From contig JAOZIA010000010.1 in the NCBI GenBank assembly GCA_026014585.1, forward strand, positions 49,671 through 113,670: a stretch of DNA of 64,000 nucleotides, written 5' to 3'. This document shows, piece by piece, positions 25,522-35,658 of this stretch (its first letter is position 1; the number at the start of each line of letters is the position of its first letter). The notes under the pieces were generated by a model, which did no database searches, had not been told where the DNA came from, and worked only from the letters and a program-made list of their open reading frames with translations. The stretch is from Candidatus Bathyarchaeota archaeon. Its GTDB lineage: Archaea; Thermoproteota; Bathyarchaeia; Bathyarchaeales; Bathycorpusculaceae. The translations under genes were made by a program, and so were the position numbers.

Positions 25522-27069
25522 TCACGGTGAACTTGTTATCCAGCGTCCATGCTGTCTTAGATACAGATACCGTTTTTTAGCTGCAACTATCAGGGCTCTT
25601 CTTAGGGGTTCGCCTTTCTTTTTAGCTTCTTTTATTTTTTGCAACTCAGCCGTTAAGGCAGCATCTTTTAGTGAGTGCTGGCTCCACTGCTCAAGGTCAC
25701 CGTTGTGTATGTGAAACTCTAATGCTTTAGGGCTAACTTTTTGGAAAGCATCAATTAAGCCCTTAAGGCTCCAAGCCATGGTACCTGTAAAATGTTGCTT
25801 GCCGACCCCAGTGTGGAACAAAAACGGCTCGTTAGCCACAAAAATCTCCGCACGCAATCTAACCTCAAAATCACCCAGCAAAGTCTGAGCTATAGCAAAC
25901 GCATCCATAGGTGACTCAAAAGGACTAAAGTAAGAGTGAACTTCACCTGGTCCACCGCCCGCTGTGAACATGTAATAGAGATGGTCACTGATTTGGAAGT
26001 CCCGCCAGAGTCGCAAAAACGTTTCGTCCCCAGCCTCCTTAATGAAGGGTTCCAATCTACGCAGAGCTGTAAAGTAAGCCCACTGCATCACGTTACCCAG
26101 CCAACCGGTTTGGTCACGTTTAACATCAGCCCATGAAACCATACCATCTGCCTCAGGAACATCAATTTCCCCCGCTGACACGCACTTATCCACGATTTCT
26201 GAGGGAGTTGCCATTCGCAGGTTTTCATGGCAGAACATTTCATCAGGTAAATGTTGCAGGAAACTGTGAATACCCGTTTCAGGCCAGTGATGCTCACCGA
26301 AAGTTTCGTAATCAGCAAAAATGTTTACGCAATCCCCTTCTGCACTGGCGAGCCAACCTGCATATTTTTTAGCAGTCAAGGGCCACTCAGGCCACCAACG
26401 AGCAGAGAACCTAAAGCCCACGTCATCGGTTAATTTGTAATTGCGCAGAAACACACGGATTTTTTTGGCACCTTTTGGCGTGTAGAGGTAATTGGGGGAT
26501 TTTTCGCCCAGAATCTTCTCAACGCCTTCCGTGTAGATTCCACGGTAACCGAGGTCTTCTATGGTTTTGGCGATGCGGTTATTGTAGAGTAGTTCAGTGT
26601 TTTCGAAAATGGATGGAGTACAGCCCAGTAAACTTTTGATTGTTTGGTTGTGCATTTTTACCTGTTCAATAAATTCGTCATCTTGGGGGTAGAGACTGGC
26701 TACGGAGTGGTAATATGTTTGATCCAGAAACTCTACACGTCCTGTTTCTGCTAATTGCTTGAAGGTTTCCAGCAGGTCCTTGCTGAACATTTCACATTGT
26801 TCCAAAAACACGCCAGAAAGACTAAAAGAGAAATTAACCTGTTTTTTGCTACGTTTGTGACTGTCAATTAGGTCCAGTATGATTTGGTTTGAGGGGAAGT
26901 AGCATTTTCTGGCTGCTCGGATAAAGATGTCTTTGTCGGCTTCGTTGTCAAAGTAGTAATCGAAGAGTTGCTCTTTGTTTAGGCGACGGAAAACTTTGCC
27001 TTCCCAAAAAAGGCTTCTTCTCAGCCTGTGTGGCTGGTGAACTTCAAACACAAACACAACGTCAGTCAC
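25522..27069 (-). CDS. Glycoside hydrolase family 57 (alpha-amylase/4-alpha-glucanotransferase type)
   Basis: A 515-residue GH57 protein. N-terminal FVFEVHQPHRLRRS matches conserved region 1. FENTELLYNN contains the candidate nucleophile Glu, and FADYETFGEHHWPETG the candidate acid/base Asp region. It acts on alpha-1,4-glucans as an intracellular enzyme (no signal peptide). First gene of an operon that continues with the winged-helix protein and two GTs, suggesting a glycogen-like reserve in this organism. Confidence 0.9.
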   Translation of the reverse strand: MTDVVFVFEVHQPHRLRRSLFWEGKVFRRLNKEQLFDYYFDNEADKDIFIRAARKCYFPSNQIILDLIDSHKRSKKQVNFSFSLSGVFLEQCEMFSKDLLETFKQLAETGRVEFLDQTYYHSVASLYPQDDEFIEQVKMHNQTIKSLLGCTPSIFENTELLYNNRIAKTIEDLGYRGIYTEGVEKILGEKSPNYLYTPKGAKKIRVFLRNYKLTDDVGFRFSARWWPEWPLTAKKYAGWLASAEGDCVNIFADYETFGEHHWPETGIHSFLQHLPDEMFCHENLRMATPSEIVDKCVSAGEIDVPEADGMVSWADVKRDQTGWLGNVMQWAYFTALRRLEPFIKEAGDETFLRLWRDFQISDHLYYMFTAGGGPGEVHSYFSPFESPMDAFAIAQTLLGDFEVRLRAEIFVANEPFLFHTGVGKQHFTGTMAWSLKGLIDAFQKVSPKALEFHIHNGDLEQWSQHSLKDAALTAELQKIKEAKKKGEPLRRALIVAAKKRYLYLRQHGRWITSSP

Positions 27070-27224
27070 AGTTTTTACCCCACAATACTCATGTTTATTT
27101 CTAATTTCCGACTAATAAAAGCAATCACTAACTTTACTGGTCGCTTGTTTTTTGCAGACTTTGCAGTTTGCTAAAGGTTTTAAGCAAACAACACAATATT
27201 ATGATGCCAACGGGGAATTGAAGG

Positions 27225-28493
27225 GTGCCAGGTGCAGAAGAAGAAATCTACTCAACCATGTTTCGTTCAATGAAGCATCCTGCACGAAGAAAAATCCTGC
27301 GTATGATAGCAAATAAACCCTTAACTTTTTCGCAACTACAAGACGAACTGGGAATTTCCAGCTCCTATTTAACGTATCATCTTGAAAATTTGGGTGAACT
27401 AATCAGCAAAGAAGAAAACGGCATCTACAAGCTTTCAGCATTTGGGCAGGCAACAATTAACACAATGAAAACCGTTGAGGAAACACCTTCACCTAAAAAA
27501 GAAAAGTATCCCCTACGTAAATGGAAAAGGGCAGTTGCCGCTTTGACTATTGCGTTGATTTTGGTTTCAAGCTTTGCCGCTGTAGAAATCGGTGCTTACC
27601 TTAAAGCATCCAATGACAGCGAGGCGTGGCAGTCAAAATATGAACAATTAATCTCAGTTAGCACTAATTCTGAGAAGGCGCTAACTTTCATTGACCAAGT
27701 CGTCCAAATAGACACATCCAAATATGAAACCAGTCTGCTTAGCCGCTCAGTTGAGCACCGCGACAACTTAGGCGGTGCACTTGAAGAAATTCTCAGCTAC
27801 TCTTTAGTTAATAGTGAAAGCAAAATGGAAGTGATTTTCCGCTTTAGGAACAGTCAGCTTTCTCAGTATCGACTAGTAATTATTGAAGGTGCACCAATTT
27901 ATGCCGGACTTCAACCCAGCAGTCCACTTGAAGAAGCCAAGGGGTTACTTTCAAGATTCCAAGCCTACCAAAACGCACCCTACCTGCAGAACATGATAGA
28001 TATGCTAGATATGATGGTTAATTCCGTTCAAAACGTCGAGTTAACTCATGGTAACCTTAAACTAAACACGACCAGCCTTGGGGATGCAACACAGTTTGTT
28101 TGGATATACACTGAAAACGGCGTTGATTTTGATCCTAAAATGTTTGATATCGTCTTTTATGACCGCGCCTTAACTGATTTGATTGATGACATGTTCCTGT
28201 TCTCGATTGGGGGCACAACAATAAACATCTCCGCAGACCAAGCAGTAACCATCGCCCGAGATGCCCTAGAAGAATACAGCTGGATTGCAGACGGACAAAC
28301 CATCTCTGACTTTGGAGTTGTTGAGCCGCCAGTTGTAAAGTTTCACCCAAATACAAGAGATACCTTAGCTTTGTACCCGTACTGGGCAGTTACCTTTAAA
28401 CTGGACACAGTTTACCCCGGCAACGTGGACCAACTAATTGTTGGCGTATACGCTGACACTGGAGATATAGGACGAATAAAAACAAGCTACTAA
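27225..28493 (+). CDS. Membrane-anchored ArsR-type transcriptional regulator with extracytoplasmic sensor region
   Basis: A 422-residue protein. The N-terminal winged helix (about residues 5-85: MKHPARRKILRMIANKP, LTFSQLQDELGISSSYLTYH) resembles ArsR-like archaeal regulators. One transmembrane helix follows (about 104-124, AVAALTIALILVSSF). The remaining 300 residues lie outside and end with a domain rich in aromatic and acidic residues. GTG 27225 is the first start, with an AAGG-like site just before it. The architecture suggests direct sensing of an external signal; target genes unknown. Confidence 0.75.
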   Translation: MPGAEEEIYSTMFRSMKHPARRKILRMIANKPLTFSQLQDELGISSSYLTYHLENLGELISKEENGIYKLSAFGQATINTMKTVEETPSPKKEKYPLRKWKRAVAALTIALILVSSFAAVEIGAYLKASNDSEAWQSKYEQLISVSTNSEKALTFIDQVVQIDTSKYETSLLSRSVEHRDNLGGALEEILSYSLVNSESKMEVIFRFRNSQLSQYRLVIIEGAPIYAGLQPSSPLEEAKGLLSRFQAYQNAPYLQNMIDMLDMMVNSVQNVELTHGNLKLNTTSLGDATQFVWIYTENGVDFDPKMFDIVFYDRALTDLIDDMFLFSIGGTTINISADQAVTIARDALEEYSWIADGQTISDFGVVEPPVVKFHPNTRDTLALYPYWAVTFKLDTVYPGNVDQLIVGVYADTGDIGRIKTSY

Positions 28494-28502
28494 AAAAGAA
28501 AA

Positions 28503-29735
28503 TTAGATTTTTTTGGTTTCCGCAGCATTTTTCAATGCAGCTACGCCCGGAAGCGTTTTTCCCATCAAAAATTCGATAAGCGCTCCGCCTGCTGTGCTGA
28601 TGTAGCCGATTTTGCTGCTTAATCCGTACTCGTCAATGGCTGCGATGGTGTTTCCGCCTCCTGCCAAGCTGAAGGCAGCTGAGTTTGCGATGGCGGTGAA
28701 AACGGTTTTTGTTCCGTAACTGAACTCGCTGCTTTCGTACACGCCCATTGGGCCGCTGACCACGATGCTTTTGGCTTGGCTAATAATTTGGGAATAGTTC
28801 GCGGCGGTTTTGGTGCCGATGTCTAGGCTTGCTTTATCTGTTGGCAGCTGGCTGATTGGGATTTCTTGTCGTTTGCCGTTTATGTCTAATGCGATGTCTT
28901 GGGGCATAACAATTTTGTTTGGAAACTGAGCAAGCAGTTGCTTGATGCCTGGAATGAACTGGGTGAGTTCCTTCTTTTCCAAGTATGCCATGTTGCCCGC
29001 TCCAAGGTCAACTCCGCTTGCGGCTAAAAACAGTTGCCCTGTCACGCCGCCGACCAAAACAAAATCCGCCACTCCATTACTCAAAACGTACTTGCTGATT
29101 TCTAAGCTGTCATCAGCTTTAGCACCACCCATAACATAAACGCAGGGTTTCTCAGGCTTCTCCAAAATACGGCTAAGCGATTTCAGTTCACGCTCCATAA
29201 TCCGCCCAGCAGCACTTGGCAGTACCGCAGTGAACCCAACCATCGAAACATGACCACGGTGAGCAGCGGCAAAAGCGTCATTAACAAAGATGTCTGCCAG
29301 TGGCGCCAGATTCTGCACCAGCGGGGTTTTTGAGTGCTCTTCAGGTGTGCCTTTTTTGGTTTCTCCATCAAAACCACGGACGTTGCCTAAAACCAAGATT
29401 TCTCCTGACTGCAAGCTTTTGATTGCTGCTTGGGCTTGCTCGCCGTAGATGTCATCGACGTATTTTACTGGGCATTTGAGGATGGTTGCTAGGATTTCAG
29501 TGTGTGGTTTTAGTGTTGTAAAGTCTGGGTCGCCTTTGCGTCCTTGATGTGCCAGCACAACAACTTTTGCGCCTTTCTCGGCGAGTTCTTTTAGGGTTGT
29601 TTCTGCGTGGGCTTTTATTCTGACGTCGCTTGTGACTTTTTTGGTTTGCGGGTCAACTTCTGAGTTGAAGTCCACTCTGACCAAAACAACTTTGTCTTTA
29701 ACTTGAAAATCGTCTAAAGTTTTGAATTTCACCAT
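28503..29735 (-). CDS. pgk: Phosphoglycerate kinase (archaeal type)
   Basis: A 410-residue PGK. Archaeal-type motifs: VLVRVDFNSEVDP, VVVLAHQGRKGDPDF (bacterial enzymes have a SHLGRP-type loop) and FVNDAFAAAHRGHVS. The C-terminal nucleotide loop is STAGGALIEFLMGK. It is the second gene of a gap-pgk pair (58 bases between) and works in glycolysis/gluconeogenesis. Confidence 0.96.
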   Translation of the reverse strand: MVKFKTLDDFQVKDKVVLVRVDFNSEVDPQTKKVTSDVRIKAHAETTLKELAEKGAKVVVLAHQGRKGDPDFTTLKPHTEILATILKCPVKYVDDIYGEQAQAAIKSLQSGEILVLGNVRGFDGETKKGTPEEHSKTPLVQNLAPLADIFVNDAFAAAHRGHVSMVGFTAVLPSAAGRIMERELKSLSRILEKPEKPCVYVMGGAKADDSLEISKYVLSNGVADFVLVGGVTGQLFLAASGVDLGAGNMAYLEKKELTQFIPGIKQLLAQFPNKIVMPQDIALDINGKRQEIPISQLPTDKASLDIGTKTAANYSQIISQAKSIVVSGPMGVYESSEFSYGTKTVFTAIANSAAFSLAGGGNTIAAIDEYGLSSKIGYISTAGGALIEFLMGKTLPGVAALKNAAETKKI

Positions 29736-29793
29736 TGTTAATTCACTTTAAACATTAAATTGAAAAAGAAAAGAAAGTGGAAGATTTAAGGTT

Positions 29794-30813
<1,020 letters not shown>

Positions 30814-30997
30814 CTAAACTTCACCTTAATTTCTGAGGTGTAAACATAAAGGATTCCCCTAATTAATTTTCCCCTACCCAATTTTAACCACTACTCTTTT
30901 TTCTCCAAAAACCATTTGCTCAGAAAAATTTTATCTTCATAAATGAACCAAACACCAACCAAGACAGAACACAAAGACAAAAAATAGAATCAGCGGG

Positions 30998-31768
30998 TTA
31001 GGCGCTTATTTTTGGTGGGGGTAGAACACGTTTTTTCCCTAGTTTTATGCGTAATGCAACACGGTACAGTTTTCTTAAGGATTTAATAAGCTGCTCAACA
31101 GTTGGCGCGGTTGAGTAGATAAGAGGTATCTGCTCGTATTCTGCTATACGCATCGCCTCTTCGTCAGGTTTTGTTTTATGGAAAACCACAATTCGAGGCT
31201 TAAAACTGCTAACACGCACAATCATCATAGGCAAGCATCCTGTTTCAACATTAGTGAAAACAAAGGCGCGGTCAGTGGTGGCTCCAAAAAGCTGCGTGTA
31301 CTCTAACCCCGAAAGAGCTTCAACGGCTTTTCGGCTATCAATCACGGTGTACCCGTTAATTTCCCGCACGCTCCGGTTCTTGCAGGCAACCACTTCCCCA
31401 CTGATGGCCTTACACAGGTACTCTACACGGACAGGAATCGGAAACTCTCTTAAATCTAAAACCGCCATGCTTGGAGAACTAGTTAGCTTGGCAAATTCAC
31501 GAATGAAACGGCTGCCTTTTTCCTCATCAATCTGCAACAGAGAAAGCACAAATTTTTTGATGAATTTTGCACCAGGACTTTTACGTCTACCACTCTCATA
31601 GTCACTAATTACAGAAGAGGATAGCCCCATTTTTTCTGAAAGGTTAATTTGTGAAACTGCAAATAGTTCACGCCATTTGCGCATAGTTGCACCTGGCTTG
31701 CTTGAAAGAATTATTTCTCCAGCTATTCTTCTGCCTAAAACTTCTCTTAGACTAGGTGACACAGACAT
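30998..31768 (-). CDS. XRE-type HTH transcriptional regulator (COG1709-like)
   Basis: A 256-residue archaeal regulator. The helix-turn-helix is at about residues 33-66 (FAVSQINLSEKMGLSSSVIS, then DYESGRRKSPG). The C-terminal domain (CKNRSVREINGYTVIDSRKA, GATTDRAFVFTNVETG) resembles the ligand-like domain of archaeal COG1709 regulators. Single gene, divergent from alba by about 240 bases. Target genes unknown. Confidence 0.8.
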   Translation of the reverse strand: MSVSPSLREVLGRRIAGEIILSSKPGATMRKWRELFAVSQINLSEKMGLSSSVISDYESGRRKSPGAKFIKKFVLSLLQIDEEKGSRFIREFAKLTSSPSMAVLDLREFPIPVRVEYLCKAISGEVVACKNRSVREINGYTVIDSRKAVEALSGLEYTQLFGATTDRAFVFTNVETGCLPMMIVRVSSFKPRIVVFHKTKPDEEAMRIAEYEQIPLIYSTAPTVEQLIKSLRKLYRVALRIKLGKKRVLPPPKISA

Positions 31769-31966
31769 GAACAGATGCTCCTGACGTTACTGTTTCCTTC
31801 AAAATTCAACTATAAAAACTATAGCATTCAAAATATCAACCATTAGGGAAAACAAAAAGGCCTATTGTAGCCTGCTATCAAGAAAGGCGTGCTTTACGGG
31901 GTTAACTAACCTGCTGTTGTGGTTTTTTGAATTTAGTTTATTAGGTAGTTTGTGGTATATGAAAAA

Positions 31967-32000
31967 GTAACGTTCCTGCCTTTAGGCATTAGAGCGTTAC
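31967..32000 (+). promoter_or_regulatory. RNA hairpin in the alba leader
   Basis: GTAACG (31967-31972) pairs with CGTTAC (31995-32000) and TGCC (31977-31980) with GGCA (31985-31988), with an asymmetric internal loop and a TTTA tetraloop. A TTTATT box at 31937-31942 would start transcription near 31966, putting the hairpin at the very 5' end of the alba mRNA. Confidence 0.45.
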
Positions 32001-32037
32001 ATCTACCTCAATGAAAAAAATAGGAGTTGAATACGAA

Positions 32038-32328
32038 ATGACAGAAAAATCAAACGATGTTATCTTCGTTGGAAACAAGCCTCCCATGAGTTATGTATTG
32101 GCTATCATCACAAGCCTGTCTTCTGGAAGTCTAAAAGAGATAACTTTGAAGGCACGAGGCCAAGCAATCACTACTGCTGTTGACGTCGCAGAAATCGCCA
32201 GAAACCGATTTATAAAAGACCTCAAAGTAAGCAAGATTGCAATTGGTACAGCTGAGATGCCGCCAAGAGAGGGAGAAAACAAATCCAGAATGGTCTCCAC
32301 GATAGAAATAACGCTATCAAAAGAGTAA
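32038..32328 (+). CDS. alba: Chromatin/RNA-binding protein Alba
   Basis: A 96-residue Alba protein: NDVIFVGNKPPMSYVLAI, the RNA/DNA-binding loop KARGQAITTAVDVAEI and a C-terminal beta-hairpin with MVSTIEITLSKE. GGAG lies 12 bases before ATG 32038; an ATG at 32011 would add nine residues not typical of the family. It coats DNA and binds RNA. Preceded by a structured leader. Confidence 0.95.
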   Translation: MTEKSNDVIFVGNKPPMSYVLAIITSLSSGSLKEITLKARGQAITTAVDVAEIARNRFIKDLKVSKIAIGTAEMPPREGENKSRMVSTIEITLSKE

Positions 32329-32345
32329 ACCATTAAAAAATAAAC

Positions 32346-32372
32346 TGGAGCTTTTAGCTCTCCATTCTTTTT
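32346..32372. terminator. Hairpin plus T-run between alba and the Mrp gene
   Basis: TGGAG (32346-32350) pairs with CTCCA (32360-32364), followed on the plus strand by TTCTTTTT (32365-32372). It lies 18 bases after the alba stop, between convergent genes. Confidence 0.45.
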
Positions 32373-32386
32373 ACAGTTTAAAAAGA

Positions 32387-33235
32387 TTATTTTTTGTTTA
32401 AAAACGCATCTATCTTCTCAACTATACCAGTGAACTCTTTAGTGGCAACAGAATCCTTATGAGCAAGAACAAACGGTGACCCCTTATCCGAATCCAAACT
32501 AACCTTAGGGTCAATAGGGATACTTCCTAAAAATGAGGTGCCTGTTTCTTGGGTTATTTTTTTGCCTCCACCTGCTTGGAAAATATCAGTTTTTTCTCCA
32601 CAATGCGGACAAACAAACCCACTCATGTTTTCCACCACACCAATCACTGGCATGTTCACTCTCGCTGCGAAAACGATGGCTTTCTCCACGATAGCCCTTG
32701 ACAAATCCGAGGGCATAGTGACAATTATTACGCCATCCATTTCAGGCAAAAGCTGAGCCACACTCAAAGGTTCATCTCCTGTTCCGGGAGGCAAATCAAT
32801 AAACAGTATATCCAAATCGCCCCAAACAATGTCGGTTAAGAATTGGCGGATAGCTCGCATTTTTAGGGGACCACGCCAAATTGCAGGCGTCTGACTAGGC
32901 ATAAAGAAGTCAATAGACATAACCTCCACGCCTAAAGGTCCAACCACAGGTAACACACCCATTGGGCTTGTTTGAACCTGCTTGCCGTCTAAACCAAACA
33001 TTCGGGGAATGCTGGGTCCGTGAATGTCAGCGTCGAGCACTCCGACTTTTTTTCCTTTTGCAGCAAATGCCGCGGCTAAGTTTGCGGTTATGGTGCTTTT
33101 TCCGACGCCGCCTTTGCCGCTGATGACTGCGATTTTGTGCTTGATTTTGTTCATGTTTGCTTTGAGTTTGTCTTGTTCATCTGAGGCTTGTTTTTTGTAT
33201 GCTTCGATTAATGCTTTGTTTCTCTCTAAACTCAT
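32387..33235 (-). CDS. Mrp/NBP35-type iron-sulfur cluster carrier ATPase
   Basis: A 282-residue P-loop ATPase of the Mrp/ApbC family. The deviant Walker A is SGKGGVGKST near residue 40; IDLPPGTGDE and GVVENMSGF follow. CPHCG near residue 210 supplies the CXXC that bridges an Fe-S cluster in the dimer. It has a short N-terminal extension and no DUF59 domain. Role: Fe-S cluster assembly or transfer. Confidence 0.93.
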   Translation of the reverse strand: MSLERNKALIEAYKKQASDEQDKLKANMNKIKHKIAVISGKGGVGKSTITANLAAAFAAKGKKVGVLDADIHGPSIPRMFGLDGKQVQTSPMGVLPVVGPLGVEVMSIDFFMPSQTPAIWRGPLKMRAIRQFLTDIVWGDLDILFIDLPPGTGDEPLSVAQLLPEMDGVIIVTMPSDLSRAIVEKAIVFAARVNMPVIGVVENMSGFVCPHCGEKTDIFQAGGGKKITQETGTSFLGSIPIDPKVSLDSDKGSPFVLAHKDSVATKEFTGIVEKIDAFLNKK

Positions 33236-33399
33236 AAAAACCGCCTGCTTGCTTTGTTAAGGTTGATGCCTTAGTGAACTAAAATAGTTTATGGTAACAC
33301 ACTACCCTTAATGAAAAATCTTATATCCCAAAAGACAGTATTTTGATACAGTGTGCAAACTCAATTTTGCACAATAAACAATAACAGGAGTTGAAAGTA

Positions 33400-33543
33400 G
33401 TGTCTGCAAAACAAATGCACAAAGCAACTTGCTCTGAATGCGGCAGGGAATGCGAAGTCCCATTCAAACCTGACCCAAACAGGCCAGTTTACTGCCGCGA
33501 ATGCTGGGCAAAAAAACGACCAGCAAGACCAAGACGATACTAA
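33400..33543 (+). CDS. Small CxxC-x17-CxxC zinc-binding protein
   Basis: A 47-residue gene with CSEC and CREC separated by exactly 17 residues that include EVPFKPDPNRPVYC. This matches the short CxxC-x17-CxxC zinc-ribbon family found in archaea and some bacteria. GTG 33400 follows AGGAG with nine bases between; the C-terminus is very basic (KKRPARPRRY). Probably a nucleic-acid-binding ribbon; function unknown. Confidence 0.8.
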   Translation: MSAKQMHKATCSECGRECEVPFKPDPNRPVYCRECWAKKRPARPRRY

Positions 33544-33619
33544 ACCCCCAACAACCAACCCCGGTTTAATCCTATTTTTATTTTAATTTCCCGCAAAAAC
33601 CTCTTTGTAAACAAAAAGC

Positions 33620-33627
33620 TAAATATT
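33620..33627 (+). promoter_or_regulatory. TATA box for tRNA-Ala
   Basis: TAAATATT lies 27-34 bases upstream of the first tRNA base, the expected spacing for an archaeal tRNA promoter. Confidence 0.5.
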
Positions 33628-33653
33628 GCTGTCTGCTAACGTTTGGAGAGCAA

Positions 33654-33730
33654 GGGCCGGTAGTTCAGCTGGTATGAACGCTTGACTTGCACTCAAGAGG
33701 TCGGGGGTTCAAATCCCCCCCGGTCCACCA
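33654..33730 (+). tRNA. tRNA-Ala (anticodon TGC), CCA encoded
   Basis: Full cloverleaf: acceptor GGGCCGG/CCGGTCC containing the G3-U70 pair that marks alanine tRNA; D-arm with TAGTTCAGCTGGTATGAAC; anticodon stem CTTGA/TCAAG with loop CTTGCAC (anticodon TGC at 33688-33690); T-loop GTTCAAATC. The discriminator is A and CCA is encoded. No intron is visible. Confidence 0.97.
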
Positions 33731-33796
33731 GCATTTTAGGTCACTTTCTCTTTCAGAACCATTAAACGATGGCTCATGAGGATTAAATTTCATATT

Positions 33797-34558
33797 TTAT
33801 AATTGATTGCCTGACAGATGAGCTTTCAGGGGGGCGAGGCAGTACATGGCCCAGCCCATATCTTGACGCTGGAACTGTAAATAATCATCTTGGTCAGTAC
33901 GGAAGTGTTTGAATACCTGTTCATGATCAGGGTGGTTGGGATTTTCTTCAAGCCAACGTATCAGTCCATACCAACTATCCGAAATGTATCTGTCCCAGTC
34001 ATCGCGGCTGGAACGGATGATATATTCGAGTTCAAAGCCTTCGTTTCGGATAAAGTGGGCCAGTTCTGGTTCTGTGTGGGTAGTTGTCTGTTTTTGGGCA
34101 TATTCTGGATGTACCTTATTGCTAAGCCAGTGAGTTTCACCGATGCCGAGGCGCCCATTCTGATGCACAGCCAGCTTCATCGCCTGAATTGTCTGTTGGA
34201 AGCCGCCAAAAACAAAAGTTGACCCAATACATGTTGCGGCATCGAAAGCCCCCTCTTCGAACACGTAGTCAGCTGCGGGGGCGCATACGATTTCGATTTG
34301 GTCCGACAAACCTCTCTTGACCAGTTTATCTCTGGCTCGGTCGCAGAAATCCCCGCATATGTCTATGCCAATACCGGTGATATTGAATTTTTCAGCCCAG
34401 AGCGTGAGAGGTTCGGCACAACCACAACCGAAGTCGATAACTCGACTGCCTTTTTTCAACTTGAGCAGTTTGCCGAGTTGGATGATTTTTTCAGGCGTAG
34501 AAGGGTTGAGTATCTCCATATAGCGGTGTGAGATGCTCATAAGGTCAAAAAATTCCAT
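33797..34558 (-). CDS. Class I SAM-dependent methyltransferase
   Basis: A 253-residue methyltransferase with motif I VIDFGCGCAEPLTLWA, GIGIDICGDFCDRARDKL (acidic loop) and GAFDAATCIGSTFVFGG (motif IV region). The C-terminal part is rich in Trp and acidic residues (DSWYGLIRWLEENPNHPDH). It resembles small-molecule methyltransferases; the substrate is not clear. It lies 66 bases after tRNA-Ala on the opposite strand. Confidence 0.8.
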   Translation of the reverse strand: MEFFDLMSISHRYMEILNPSTPEKIIQLGKLLKLKKGSRVIDFGCGCAEPLTLWAEKFNITGIGIDICGDFCDRARDKLVKRGLSDQIEIVCAPAADYVFEEGAFDAATCIGSTFVFGGFQQTIQAMKLAVHQNGRLGIGETHWLSNKVHPEYAQKQTTTHTEPELAHFIRNEGFELEYIIRSSRDDWDRYISDSWYGLIRWLEENPNHPDHEQVFKHFRTDQDDYLQFQRQDMGWAMYCLAPLKAHLSGNQL

Positions 34559-34629
34559 GATTCAAGTCTCCTTCAGGAAGGGGTAACTTCATTATAATAC
34601 CAGCCATTAATTGACATTTAATGCTACTT

Positions 34630-34779
34630 CTATCTGATGAACTTAACCCTGCAGGCAGCATTATAGCGCTGTAGGATGATGCGGTAATAATAAAGGATTT
34701 GGCGGCTGCTTTTTTGTTCCATTGCGCGTCGCCTTTTCAATAAACTGAAAACTGAGGCAACGACACCTAACAGGGTCAT
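34630..34779 (-). CDS. Possible small basic protein coupled to the TrmB gene
   Basis: A 49-codon frame whose ATG overlaps the TrmB stop (ATGA). It starts with a hydrophobic stretch (MTLLGVVASVFSLL) and is otherwise basic and Tyr/Arg-rich. The only support is the coupled start; composition is not convincing. If it is not real, the 217 bases between TrmB and the methyltransferase hold nothing that I recognise. Confidence 0.22.
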   Translation of the reverse strand: MTLLGVVASVFSLLKRRRAMEQKSSRQILYYYRIILQRYNAACRVKFIR

Positions 34780-35555
34780 GTTTGGTTCCAGAGGTGTTCG
34801 AAGTAGCTTTGAGCTAACTCTATTAAGCATGGGTTGTTTGACCATATCACCGACGAGTTTGAGTATTTAATTTCAGGCGTATTAATGATGACAACTTCTT
34901 TTTTGTCAAAGACGGCAAAGCATACGGCAGGCGTTGCATCAAGATATTTTACTTTGAAGCGGGGATTTTTCTTCAGGTCACGAATTTCCTTTGGCTCACG
35001 GGGACCTACATGATTTTCAGTTATGAACATAATGGTTAATCGGTTACCCACAGCCTCCTGCAAAGGTTCAGAGATAAATTGTTTGCACTGCAAAAAATCT
35101 TTTTTCGGACAGATGATGCAGATTTTTTCCTTTGAGTTTTGCATAATTTTATGCAGTTTAGCTGTGATTGCGTCGCCACCGAGAATGAGGGTTAATTGTT
35201 TTTCTTCTGAGCGCTGGACGTGCGAATTTCGTTCACTTACAAGCTTGATGAGGGCTGTAGCTTTTTTTCCGAGTTCCGCGTTTTCTTTGTTTCGTCTTTG
35301 CATTAGGATGGCTATTGCGTCTGTTATGGATAGTGATTTAAATTTCGTGGGGAATGCCACAACTTTTTCGACTAAACCAAGTTCTTGTAAGTCTGCCAGT
35401 GCTCGGTAAGTGTCAGGTCGGGCTACGTTTGAGTTTTTTGCTACTTCTTTTACTGAGGCGACACCTATTTCTAGAAGTGTTAGGTAGGATTTTGCTTGTG
35501 ATCTGCTGAGACCAAAAGCAGTCAGTGTTTTTGTGCTTTCATCGTTTTTTTCCAA
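34776..35555 (-). CDS. TrmB-family transcriptional regulator
   Basis: A 259-residue protein with the N-terminal TrmB winged helix (LTAFGLSRSQAKSYLTLLEI, VKEVAKNSNVARPDTYRAL). After a coiled-coil (about 85-115) comes a phospholipase-D-like effector region (EKICIICPKKDF, SNNPCLIELAQSYFEHLW). TrmB regulators often sense sugars, but this effector domain gives no clear ligand. It is divergent from the NitrOD5-like gene. Confidence 0.8.
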   Translation of the reverse strand: MEKNDESTKTLTAFGLSRSQAKSYLTLLEIGVASVKEVAKNSNVARPDTYRALADLQELGLVEKVVAFPTKFKSLSITDAIAILMQRRNKENAELGKKATALIKLVSERNSHVQRSEEKQLTLILGGDAITAKLHKIMQNSKEKICIICPKKDFLQCKQFISEPLQEAVGNRLTIMFITENHVGPREPKEIRDLKKNPRFKVKYLDATPAVCFAVFDKKEVVIINTPEIKYSNSSVIWSNNPCLIELAQSYFEHLWNQT

Positions 35556-35626
35556 TTAGCACTCTCCATATGCTACGTTCTAACCAAAAAACGGCTGTAG
35601 CGTTTCTTTAGACACAATATGCACGC

Positions 35627-35634
35627 TATATAAA
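35627..35634 (+). promoter_or_regulatory. TATA box for the gene at 35659
   Basis: TATATAAA centred about 28 bases before ATG 35659 predicts transcription starting at 35655-35660, that is, a leaderless mRNA. This supports the 35659 start. Confidence 0.6.
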
Positions 35635-35658
35635 CTGTTCTACAGAACACTTGTTTTG

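Noticed and set aside
34630..34845. Full 71-codon frame starting inside TrmB
   Set aside because: Its first part is out of frame within the well-supported TrmB gene; only the ATGA-coupled 49-codon part is kept, at low confidence.
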